DNA of 64,000 nt from the NCBI GenBank assembly GCA_004123355.1, contig SCHM01000003.1:2232001-2296000 (forward strand), in the 5' to 3' direction. Positions within the stretch are counted from its first letter, which is position 1, and each line of letters opens with the position of its first letter. The notes under the pieces are model-generated. The model had not been told where the DNA came from and did not search any database. It saw only the letters and a program-made list of their open reading frames with translations. The position numbers were made by a program, and so were the translations under genes. Positions 26,335-36,374 of the stretch are shown here, one piece after another. This stretch comes from Amphirosellinia nigrospora. Taxonomy: Eukaryota; Ascomycota; Sordariomycetes; Xylariales; Xylariaceae.

Positions 26335-26450
26335 TAGTAGTTTATAGATAAAAAAATACTATTGTCGGTATATTTCCTAAAAATGGGGGGGACTATACAG
26401 AAAATGTGGGTGGGGCGCGACATTTCGTTTCGGAATCAGTGTATTAGAGT
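26335..26450 (-). repeat. Right terminal inverted repeat of the outer element
   Basis: Reverse complement of the split left end. The inner part reads TTTATAGATAAAAAAATACT and the outer part GGGGCGCGACATTTCGTTTC followed by CAGTGTATTAGAGT, next to TA. GC content jumps immediately beyond it. Confidence 0.75.
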
Positions 26451-26452
26451 TA

Positions 26453-26887
26453 CCACGGCCATGGATTCCGCGGAACCAGCCGAGCCAGGACCTAACCATC
26501 TTAAGTCCGGCAGCCCAGTGAGCTTCTGGCACAACCTCCCTAAAAAGGCAAACTGTTTGCGGATTGGCCGCTTTGATTGGCCAGTAAACCCCGGCCCCTC
26601 TCACGTCGATCCCCAGGAGATAACAGACGTCCGGTCGACAATAAAACCGATTGTTGTACACTAGATCTCTATTCGAAATAAGTCCGGTGGTTGTAGTACG
26701 TTGACGACTGTAAAGTATTCGAGGCTATTCTATCTCCGTCTATAGAGAGCAACTGTTCGCTATATAAACCCAAGAGCAAGCAGTTTGAAATGCCCAGAAC
26801 CAAACTCAGCGTTCACTGTACATAAAACATCTCGAGGAACGAACACTTCTACCTCTCAACTTATAAAACTCCTAAAACAAACTAAGA
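26453..26887 (+). promoter_or_regulatory. Promoter region of the aldo-keto reductase gene
   Basis: GC-balanced DNA between the end of the outer transposon and the ATG at 26888. A TATA-like TATATAA lies at 26761-26767, about 120 bp before the start codon. The whole upstream region available before repeat DNA is only about 435 bp. Confidence 0.5.
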
Positions 26888-28228
26888 ATGCCTCAAATAC
26901 TCGGTAAAGAAGTTGGGCCCATTGGCTTTGGCCTCATGGGGTTTACCTGGCGAGCTACTCCCTGCCCCCAGGAGCAAGCCTTCGAGACAATGCGTGCTGC
27001 GCTCAAAAACGGCAGTGAGTCTTTACCTACCTAATGATTCCTTCTGCCTGCGGCCCCAGCTCTCACTCCCCCCTAGCCGTATTGAATCCCGATATACAAT
27101 GAATAAGTACTAATGTGATGCCAGGCAACTTCTGGAACGGTGGTGAATTCTATGGGCGGCCAGAATACAACAGCTTAGGTGAATAAGAGCACCATCGCAT
27201 TAATACCAGTACATCTCTAATACAAGAAATTATAGTCCTCCTCGAGAGATACTTCGAGAAATATCCAGAGGACGCCGAAAAAGTAGTCATCTGCATCAAA
27301 GGCGGCCTCAATCCCACAACCCATCAGATGGACGCATCACCTGAGAACACGCGGAGGACCCTGGATACATGCATCGCGCAGCTCAATGGTCGGAAGAAAC
27401 TCGATTTGTTCGAATTCGCTAGACGCGACCCGAATGTCCCAATGGAAGAGACGTTCAAGCTGATACAGAAGGAATACATTGATACGGGCAAGCTGGGCGG
27501 CATATCACTCTCGGAAGTGCGCGCTGAGACCATCCATGAGGCAGCGAAGCATGCCAAAATCGAAGCCGTAGAACTTGAACTTTCGCTGTATGATGCTCCC
27601 GCAAAACAATGCATAATTTTCTCGCTCGCTAATTCATAGCTAACGTTCGCCGCACTATAGTTTTTCTACTGATATTCTGGAAAACGCGGGTGGCGGCTGC
27701 ATGTGCCCAATATGACATTCCCATCATTGCAGTAAGTGGTTTTCGAAGTCGATTTCTCTGCCATCCTGGCCCCTTCGAGAGTGCATCAAAGCTCCGACTA
27801 AGATGAGACGATAACTATAACTAACATCGCGAATCACAGTACTCGCCAATCGGCAGAGCATGTTGAGCGGCAAGCTCAAGTCGCTCGACGATGTCAAGGA
27901 CGACCTGTTCAAAAGCTTCGGGTTCCCTCGGTTTCAGCCGGGTAACTTCGAGGCGAACCTACGCCTGGTCAAACAGGTCGAAGAGCTCGCCAATGCGAAG
28001 AGCTGCACGCCGGCTCAGCTCGCCATCAATTGGACGCGGGCGGTCGCGAAGCGTCCTGAGATGCCTACGATTATCCCTATCCCCGGTTCTACCACAGTAG
28101 AGAGGGTGAATGAGAACACTAAGGTGATCGATCTGACGGAGGATGAGATGGCCCGGATTGATGCCGTTTTGGCTGGCTTTCAGACTTCTGGAGGACGCTA
28201 TCACGAGTCTGCTCCTATCGAGACTTAA
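26888..28228 (+). CDS. Aldo-keto reductase (YakC / pyridoxal-reductase-like)
   Basis: NADPH-dependent reductase of the aldo-keto reductase superfamily; the closest known type is fungal pyridoxal reductase/YakC, although substrates in this group vary. Five exons: 26888-27014, 27125-27178, 27236-27587, 27661-27731 and 27840-28228, all with GT...AG borders, totalling about 330 aa as usual for the family. Seen in order: GPIGFGLMGFTW, SNFWNGGEFYGRPEYNSL (catalytic Tyr in EFYG), KVVICIKGGL (catalytic Lys), LDLFEFARRDPNVPMEETF, IGGISLSEV-like segment, ELSL then FSTDILENG, AYSPIGR...MLSGKLKSLDDVKDD, and the C-terminal cofactor signature TIIPIPGSTTVERVNEN. Single-base frame breaks occur near 27685 and 27861. 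It lies directly beside the RIP block, whose mutations do not appear to extend into it. Confidence 0.9.
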
Positions 28229-28506
28229 ATCTACATAGCTTCGGGATGTGTCATTATGCGAAATGGTGTCGGTGAATGCATAGATGTGATAAGAAGAAGA
28301 GAGAGAAATTAAGGTAGAAACTAGAATGAAATCAAAAGAATGTGGTATTTACTTCTACTTAACCGATATGGAATGAATATCTTCATGCAAGATACAAAAT
28401 GCTATAGTTTGAATGTTTTAAATTATTCATTAAAAATATTCTAGCAGTATCCCAGCTTTTTCATATGATCCCAGATCTCGCCAATTTACATATGATTTTG
28501 ATAGTA

Positions 28507-29832
28507 TTAATATGCCAATCTCACATTTGAGATGTGCTTTAAGAACCAGCGTTTGAGTTTCCAACACTCGCATAGCCTAATACGAAGCGACTTGTGCCGT
28601 AGTTGCGTAAAGTCCCACTCAATCCTGGAAATCGGCCATGGAATATCATTATGTTGCCTCGTCGAGTGATAAGGATCCTTTTGAAAAAAGATGCCAAAAG
28701 TTAAAACATGTGCTGCCTTGGCCAGAAAAGGCCTATCGTCAGCGTCCTGTTCTCCTTCTACTTCTGTCCTTCCATCCTCGGCCGGTGAACGTGGTAGTTC
28801 TTTTGGCAAATAACGTCCCGGGTTCCATATATTCCATAAAATCGAATTGAGAAGCATCAAAGCGTCCTCGAAAACATAGAAAAACCATTCATGTATCAAG
28901 AGTGGGCTTAGGTTTTTCAGCGTTCGGGTGATCGAGGTCTACCGTCGTGTTGTCCACATGTTCGATTAAACGGTAGATAGACCGTATGGCGATAAACGTC
29001 ATACTTACGTATAAAGTAATTAGGGGGTAAAGACCGCTTCGCGTATACTTTGGCTTGTGTATACACGGTAGTGAACAGACCGGCAATGACAGCGAAACTA
29101 GCGATGACCAAGGCTGAATCCCAATCGCGGCCAAGGTTAAGCTGCTGCCCAGTTCTTGTTTGACTCGAGGCTGAGGAGGGGTTCGCAGCCAGGGCTACCC
29201 CGATGGCGTTCAATGCTTCAACAAGTGCCAGAAGGCCACCAAATATGGACAAGACTCTGCGGGGGGAAGCGGTGAGAAGTATGGTACATAGTAGAGTATT
29301 CTACCAAGGACATGGTAGTTTGCCAGTTCAAGGAGTGGTCATGATTATAACATTAGGTTCGATACTTTAGTTAAGATGAGGGACTTCGTCTGGGTCAGAT
29401 CAATGCTACCACTCACGGGCACACGTATATAAAAACCTGGCTGAGGATATAACCAATCAAGACGGGAGTGCCGGTGTAGATATAATTGTAAGCACCATAT
29501 TCCGTAATGCGTAACCAGCAGTGAGCAATACAGCGCAGAGAGGAGTAAATCCAACTAGTTTCCAGCATCTGTATCGACTAAGAGTCCGTATTAGCATAGG
29601 TATCACAGAAAAGCGTAACGATGAATGAAAATGCACTGACTAGCACTGCCAGAGATGGCCAATGGCTGAGATAGCATACGCGATGACAAAAAAGATCGGC
29701 GCGCCTTTGTTAGGAGCGTATATGTAGAGGCTACCGGGGACTACGCAGTAGCAATATCAGTAAAAATACTGTGAGTTGAGCATAGAGAGCTTTGAAGATG
29801 TAAGGCCGCTTACCAACCTCTCCGTCTGCCAT
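28507..29832 (-). CDS. RTA1-like lipid-translocating exporter family membrane protein
   Basis: Seven-helix membrane protein of the fungal RTA1 family (relatives of RTA1, RSB1 and PUG1), linked in yeasts to 7-aminocholesterol resistance and sphingoid-base export; the substrate here is unknown. The first exon encodes MADGEV and is followed by VPGSLYIYAPNKGAPIFF, then CWKLVGFTPLCAVLLTAGYA, NYIYTGTPVLIGYILSQVFI, RVLSIFGGLLALVEALNAIG, IASFAVIAGLFTTVYTQAKV, YPLITLYVSMTFIAIRSIYR, EHVDNTTVDLDHP and HEWFFYVFEDALMLLNSILW ... WNPGRYLPKE, ending AAHVLTFGIFFQK. After that point a 44-residue basic tail runs to the stop at 28507, longer than usual. Several introns interrupt the gene. At least one single-base frame break lies near 29490, and the segment around 28900-28980 is also discontinuous. 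Confidence 0.88.
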
Positions 29833-30549
29833 CTCGGGGCGTAATCAATGTTCCCGCTCGATGTGGCGGCTGGACGTATATAATTTAGGTCTCAGAAGGT
29901 AGAGGGTGTGTTTCGTGAGGTGCGGGATTGTATTAAAACGATAAGTGAAGATTAAATGCAGTGTTTTGAAGTGTTTTGAAGCGCCTTGACCGAATGATAT
30001 TTGGTTGGCATAATCTAACTCGCCGTAGACTGCATCTTCACTAAAGACCAGCGTGTCGGTTACATGAAGCTAAATAGAATAATAAATTTGCCAAGAGACG
30101 GTACCGGCCCGGATACCACTCGATGAATAGGTAGGATTACCAGGGTGAATTGCCTAAAATTAGTGTCACGGGCCCCTCGGGTCCCTCGGCCTCCAGGTAT
30201 TTCAACTATAATATACCACCATATGAATACGGGGGTTATGGTATTACTTGGGAGGCTTGGCCACTAGGCATCCAATTATGCTACATGCTGAATATGAGGC
30301 AAGTTAACCAAAGATGATATTTATGATACATTACTGTCAACCGTTATGGCCAACAATCAAATAATTTATCGTTCATATCTTGCATTGGTCATATAATTCG
30401 CATAAGATATGCGTGTGCTGCCAGTATACCCAAGTATATGAAGAAGCAGTTAAGAAAAGAAACGTAGGCATAAGACGTAAGGAGACTTCATAGTTGCGTT
30501 GGTACTATTAGAAATTATCACAAGATAGACTTAATAAAATCAGTTCCTT
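29833..30549. other. Intergenic region upstream of the RTA1-like gene
   Basis: About 700 bp with no recognisable coding region. It probably holds the RTA1-like promoter at its left end. A direct doublet GTGTTTTGAA occurs near 29965-29985. Confidence 0.4.
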
Positions 30550-31300
30550 TCAGCAATGGGAGTCCATCCACAACACTAAAGCTTCTAAAAACAATTTGCG
30601 TCGTGTTCTCAACCAGTCACGAATAGAAGCTCTATCTAACTTTCCTGAGGTCAATCGAGGTAATTGTCCAACAGTGAGCCATGTAGTAAGCAAGCTGTTA
30701 GACGGCAGCTCAAACCTTGCGTAATCACGAATAGCATCAAGACGTTGCTTTACAGCTTCGGAATGAACTTCAACTAATTCCTGGGGGTCTGTCACTGTAG
30801 CTTGCCCGTCGTTATCTGCCAAACAAGCCACTGCGACTAGCTGCGTCCGCCCGGCACAGATCTGTGACAAGACGGCGACATCCTTTACCTCCTTACAGCC
30901 AGCCAGAGTCGTCTCGGCTTCCTCGATATGAATCTTCTGTCCAGTTACCTTGACTTGATTGGCCAGTCTGCTGATGAAGGATATATTCCATCGGGGTTAT
31001 CTTGCCCAGATTCCTGGTGCATTAGAGTGGCGCCTCTTTTTCATCTCCGAAGACAGCTCCCCAGAGAGGGGGGCCGGACATGAAAGAATCTGTCGCCTTA
31101 GTAGCTTTCATGTCTTTCAAATAACCCCTGGCCCACCCGGGCCCTGTATCAAAAGCTTCCCGACGGCCCCGGTTGAGCAAAGCTTGTGGGCCTCGGATCC
31201 AGACTGCACAGCCTGCCTGCCTCTATTGTTTTCGGGATACGGGCAAAGCGGCCCGGCTCTGCGACGGTGTTAAAAGCCCGAAGCCCCGCTGGCGCCCAGC
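30550..31300 (-). pseudogene. NRPS adenylation-domain relic
   Basis: Minus-strand fragment of a nonribosomal peptide synthetase adenylation domain. Recognisable pieces are ARGYLKDMKATKATDSF, RLANQVKVTGQKIHIEEAE (the region around core motif A8, normally GR-DNQVK-RG) and, at the C-terminus, TTWLTVGQLPRLTSGKLDRA followed by SIRDWLRTRRK. Only the C-terminal half of an adenylation domain is present. No thiolation, condensation or upstream core motifs are seen, and the piece is broken. It lies head-to-head with the PKS relic at 31598, so this looks like what is left of a rearranged secondary-metabolite locus. Confidence 0.75.
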
Positions 31301-31597
31301 AGTTGAATAATTAAAGAGCCACGCCCCAAACGCTTCGTGGCTTCGGTATCGATGGGTTCGCTGACAGAAGCTAACGATCTTAGTCCAGGCACTCGCTCAG
31401 GCAATTAAGTACGCAGTACGCTCTTACATAGCATGGCCCAGTTCGATTTTAGGACGCGATGTAATCAGCTAGTTTAAGTTTTGGTTTTGGTTTCAAACGG
31501 CCGCAAACCTCTTCGTCAGGGATGCACAAACACCCTCCGAATATGAGAGCTCCGAAAATCCCTACTAACGTGTTGCACGCAACTGACGAATGCAACC

Positions 31598-33630
31598 ATG
31601 TCTCACGTGCGGAAACTCCTAGCTCCCAGCGGCAAACTATCCTTACTGGAAGCTAACCGCCATCTACCTCTCCTTTTGCTGTTCTTCCTTCTACCGGGTT
31701 GGTGGTACGCCGAAGACGAACATCGTGATCACGAGGAAGGACCTATGATGTTTGTGCATGTGGGAAATCGTCTGCTCCAAGACACCGGCTTCTCAGGGGT
31801 TAACATATCTCTCCAGGATAACGTGAACTTGGAAGAAGAAGCGGTGGCTGGCGTCATCTGTTCAACTATAATCGGCAAACAAGAATCTAGCCAAGCCATC
31901 ACCATTGGTGGACCATTCGTGGACGGTAATGAGGTAGAATTTGCCCGGACGGTAGCCAACTCTATATCTCAACATATTGGTGCCCAACTGAAATCAAACC
32001 CTTCGCGGAAACTAATCCTAGCGATGATCCTGTCTACATCTTCATCGACTCTCCGTGGTGCTGCCTCTTACAAGATGTCTCATCAAACGTATTCGAATGC
32101 TTGAAGAGACTCCTTCTGCACAATACAGCACTGTTATGGCTCATCCCACAAGGTGGCCACTCTGAGTCCAAGTCTATCAAGGGCATGATCCGCACGCCGC
32201 ATATCGAAAGCGAACTGAAACGCTTAATAACGTTCGACGAGGTACCCTGCACAGCTCGGGGTATTTCTGCGATCGTTAAACCGCGGACACTCTGCGAGAT
32301 CCGGAGACGACGCGTACTCAAGATCAAGACTTTTTCTAGCACGAAGACCCCCGGGTTTGACAGAGCAGGCAAGATCGTCAAGCAACGCTTGCGAGTAACC
32401 AGCCTGGGAGAGGGATACGTCGTGTTCTTCCTCTCACTCGAAGGAAGCGCTTTCGCAACATATAGATGTCATTCTGGCAGGCCGCCAAAGTTCCAGATTA
32501 TATTACTATCACGGACGCTGCGAGCTTGCCCTTGGCGTACTCGATGGCTGTTCTAGCACTACTTCGTAATGGGCATCTCGCAAAGAATAACACGATCCTT
32601 ACCCACACCGCGGCGGGTGGTCTTGGGCAGGCGTGCGTTGTGCTCGCACAACTCATAAGAGCTCGAATATTTGCTACTACTGACACTCAAGTGAAGAGAG
32701 ACTTCCTGCACGACACGTTTGGAATCCCCGAGAATCAGACATTTTCTAGTCGAGAACTTAAATCCAGAGATGGGATCATTGCCGAAACTGGTGGCTGAGG
32801 TATGGAAATTGTCGTTAACTGCCTAAATGGTGAACATTCAATAGAATCGTGGACTTTGTGCGCGAAATTTGGTCAATTCATCAAAATTGGTAAGAAGGAC
32901 GCATCCAAGAACAGCTATCTGCCGATGAGGCCATTTGACCGCAACGTGACTCTCTCCTGTGTTGACATTCCTAAGCTCTTCAAGCACCGCCCAAAAGAGC
33001 TGAAAAGTGTATTCTCCGAGGTTGTTAGGCTAGTACAACGCCACGTTGCAGTGCCAATCAGGCCTGTCGCCGTGTTACTCATTTCAAAGTTCTCAACGGC
33101 ACTGCGCAAGCTGAAGTCTGGGGGAAACATTTGTAAGATTGTCGTCACCTTGAGATTGCCCTTGCTGAGAACGCACTACGGCCAACGCAAGTCACCCTGA
33201 ACCCCGATGCAACCTATTTAATTACTGGAGACACTCGAGGCATCGGTCTGAATCTGGCCGTCTGGATGATCGAAACGGAGCTCGCAATGTCTTCTCGGTA
33301 AGGCGCAGCGGCGCTTTGGGCTTTGATGTACCAAATTTGCTGAACCAGCACGAGGACACCGATACTTGTTTGAGGGCGATGGCCTGTGATGTCGGTTCAC
33401 GAACGGCGCCAGCCAATGTTCTTGAAAACATGAAGGATCTTCTCCCCATTCGTGGTGTGGCACATAGTGCTCTTCAACTAAATGTAAGTTGCGATAACTT
33501 CCCAACGATTTCATGCAAAAAGGCCAACAGTATGTACCAAGATAAAAATTTCGAGAATGCGGTGTACGATGACTGCGGAACCATCACGCCTGTAATACTG
33601 GGCAGAGTATCTATGCTAGTCCAGCTGTGA
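31598..33630 (+). pseudogene. Highly reducing polyketide synthase relic (MT-ER-KR part)
   Basis: C-terminal half of an iterative type I reducing PKS. In order: the end of the C-methyltransferase domain (MSHVRKLLAPSGKLSLLEA, LLPGWWYAEDEHR, about 31598-31880), a linker with ALLWLIPQGGHSESKSIKGM (32130-32200), enoyl reductase (ITDAASLPLAYSMAVLALL, ILTHTAAGGLGQACVVLAQL, then LCAKFGQFIKIGKKDASKNS and DRNVTLSCVDIPKL, 32460-33150), and the start of a ketoreductase (DATYLITGDTRGIGLNLAVW at about 33200-33260; CDVGSRTAP and LLPIRGVAHSALQLN to about 33485). Ketosynthase, acyltransferase, dehydratase and carrier domains are absent. The piece is broken in several places and is treated as a fossil gene. 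Confidence 0.8.
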
Positions 33631-33854
33631 GCGGATCCTGTTAGACGCATCCGTTATGCTAAAGCTTCAGAATAGTTATTTTGCGACACTTTCGCGCAAT
33701 ATCGCAGCGCTCGCGGCCAGTATACCGTTTGCGTGGCCCTACCTATAGGTCTAGATGTTGGTTACATAGTAGGTAGCTAACAATTTCAGCGAACCGTAAA
33801 AGAATCGCTTGGCGCTACTCTAATAATAGTGTTGCGATTCTGGCCATAATAACA

Positions 33855-34341
33855 TCACCCGTCCGTCTGCCTTCGACGTCGATATCGTCGCTGAGGGAGC
33901 GGGTGGCCAGGCCGCGGTAACGATAAAACGCTTCGGTCGTTGTGCCTGCCTCGAGCCAGTTCGTTTATCTTTAGTGCTAACAGGTCCGGTAGACTCCTCG
34001 CGCAGTATTCTACAACTTGGACTAGGGCATAACCTTCTACTCTCAACTCAAATAGAGGAATAGCTGCACCGCCAATCCTGTAGGATGACTCTTTCATAAG
34101 CTTAGGTGGTGCTTCACCGGGAGCAACCGTATTAGATGACGGTCGCTTCAGCTTCTAAGCCTCTGAGACTACCCTTCCGGGTGTAAGCTATTTTAACCTG
34201 AAGGGCTCCACATGAATTGTATCCTGGACACGGAATCCCAGTCGCTATATACCGCCTGCATACGGGACGTGTGGAGTCGCAAACTAGACGGCGCCGGAAA
34301 CATTCCCAGCCATAGTACCATTGATCATGTTCCATTAACAA
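33855..34341 (-). pseudogene. Zn2Cys6 transcription factor relic
   Basis: The 34132-34341 part encodes WECFRRRLVCDSTRPVCRRY followed by IATGIPCPGYNSCGALQ, clearly a fungal Zn(II)2Cys6 binuclear cluster in which not all six cysteines are kept. The 33855-34097 part, with VVEYCARSLPDLLALKINEL, resembles the start of the middle region of the same family. The two parts are not in one continuous frame and there is no full activation domain, so this is probably a dead remnant. Its position beside the NRPS and PKS relics suggests it was the local pathway regulator. Confidence 0.6.
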
Positions 34342-36374
34342 AGTTTATTTAGGCGACACTAGAGATTTCTACAGGCGCCAGCATGATAGTCGCACTTCCG
34401 GGCTCTGAGGGACGTACAGTAAGACATTGATAGGGGAAAAAGGTGAAATCTAGTACAAATTCTGGACAAATCAAAGACAAGGTGCTAGCCACTCTCTGGC
34501 AGCACGGACCGAAAATTAAGGAATATTATGAGAAATGGGTTCGCTTTGCTAGCTTAGATGGAGTTTTTCTTTGTGCAACAATAATAGTAGATTCTATGAA
34601 ACAGGCGTACATGGCTTCTTGGAGTACCTTTTCAGTGCCGAAGAGCGTTCCGGGAGTGGAGGGCAAAGAGTTCTCTTAAGTCTAGCCAAATGGCGGGGTT
34701 ATCGCGCTGTGGCTTGTTCCCTATTCCCTGATAAGATAAATCAGGGTTGGACAGGGGTAGCTTCAGCCACAGCCGGTTCCAGCCAGCCAAGACATTCCAG
34801 TGAGCCTGGTTTGCGATGACTAATGCAACTGCCGTTGCCGATGAGGTCACTCACTTCCCCCTTTCCCCAGACTGCAAGTAGCCAACTGCGGGCGCACGTT
34901 GCAATTGGACCTGGATTTTTAAAAAGGAGGGACCATAGTTATTAAATTTTATAATGTCACAATGACACCCAGACAGTCCAATAGGTAGGTCGCCATTTCG
35001 CTTCCTGTTTCTAGTTCTGTTTCTATTTCTGTTTTCGGCTCAAGCAAGTAGCGTAGAGTATGTGCAAGTGGGCTTCAGTCGAGCTGAATTGAGAGTTACG
35101 CTGTCTGCGAAAGCAATAAAATATTTTTTTTGTCCCTCTCCGCTCCTTCAGACCCGACCTCAGGATTCCATCGGCCCCGTACCGCACGGTACAGCAGTAC
35201 CTCCCTTACAGTGCCTACTTAGGAGGTACCTACCTCAGCTAGGTACTTAAGGTTAGTACTACTAGGTATACATTCACATACCTAATGCTTACATGTATGC
35301 CTCCCTTCGCACAGCACACCTACACGGATCTCCTTCCATCGAGGTACCTGTTCCGGACTCCCCTCATACCGGTAGCAGCTGCACCCCCGCCGAACACCGC
35401 AACCGCCACAGACAGACCCTGAAGGCCTAAACCTACCTACATACCTAGCCCGGAGCTTGTGGGCGGGCATCTGCATCTGCTGCTTTCGTGGGTGCATATA
35501 CGCAGGGCAGGGAGGGTGTAGCTAGGTACCTACGGGCAGCGCAGTGAGCAGCTCTGTCCCCTTCCGGAGCACCAGGTACCCAGTACAGACTTAAACCCCC
35601 CACCTATTCTCGGCCAACAGCTGGTCGATCAATTTGAGCATCCATCTATTCATTCATTCAAACATCGATCCCCATCTCCATCTCCGTCCCTCTACCTTCT
35701 TTCCCCATCCGACATCACCACCACGGCTCGACAGCCTGCACCGGTGTGACAAGCCATATCTCGGTGCTGTTGCACTCGGCCATCCATCCATCCATCCCAT
35801 CTATTCATACACTAGCCACTACCGGCCTCTTTACTGCAGACCTACGTACCACTACCACTCTTTCTATACTTCATCTCGTTGCATCCCAACAGCCAACAGT
35901 GTTCAGTCGTTTGATTCCCCTTCAAACGCGCAATAAACATAACTGGCCATCTTTATTTTTCTGCTACCTGGTACTTACTCCTACATACGTTACCTGCCCG
36001 ACTTGCATTGTCCGTCGACAGCCAGCCAGTGTTGTGCACGCATTGACTGGGTATGGTGCACCCATCGCGGATGAACCATTGAGCTCGGTTTGAGTCGCCA
36101 GCTTCAGGTCCTAGTTCACGGTGTGCGGCTACGGCTACAGTTGAGTGCTTAGGTCGGATTGCCTTCGGCGATTTTGTCACAGCCGCCGCGCAGCGGATCT
36201 TGAACTAACTCAACGTCTCTTGATCTTCTTCATCAATCACCTCTCCAGCTTCACAAAGCAGAGTCGACTAGGCACCCAGCAAACAGTCTCACCTTCGTTA
36301 CGACCGCCCAGCCCTCGGCCGCCTCGTCCTCCCAGGCGCTGGCGACGAGATACACATAAACAAGCACTGCAATC
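34342..36374 (+). promoter_or_regulatory. Long upstream region of the BTB-domain gene
   Basis: No coding region is recognised (small open frames near 34443-34819 and 35634-36516 look like chance). It is rich in TACCTA/TAGGTA motifs (about 35195-35580), CT-rich tracts and a short CCAT repeat (about 35780-35800), typical of the promoter and leader of regulated filamentous-fungal genes. The last roughly 700 bp before ATG 36375 look like a long pyrimidine-rich 5' leader. Confidence 0.45.

Larger units (their letters stand above)
6935..26450. mobile_element. Outer TIR DNA transposon (RIP-eroded), split by a nested LTR element
   Basis: The ends are inverted repeats. The left end runs 6935-6965 and resumes at 21428 to about 21514 after the inserted retroelement. 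The right end, about 26335-26450, is its reverse complement; shared stretches include CTAATACACT, AAACGAA, TCGCGCCCCAC and CCATTTTTAGGAAA. TA flanks both ends (6933-6934 and 26451-26452), as expected of Tc1/mariner/pogo-type elements. Without the insert the element is about 5.06 kb. Its interior (21.5-26.3 kb) is extremely AT-rich with only short open frames, so no transposase can be recognised and the superfamily rests on the TA duplication alone. It carries a 69-bp tandem array at its right side. It is the oldest of the three layers, because its inverted repeat was already in place when the LTR element entered it. Confidence 0.7.

Noticed and set aside
7000-26400. Mitochondrial DNA insertion or centromeric AT-rich DNA
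   Set aside because: The block is fully accounted for by nested transposons with target duplications and RIP-type base change; no mitochondrial genes are readable.
34443-34819. Short open frames downstream of the Zn2Cys6 relic
   Set aside because: No recognisable domain, and lengths are at chance level for this composition.
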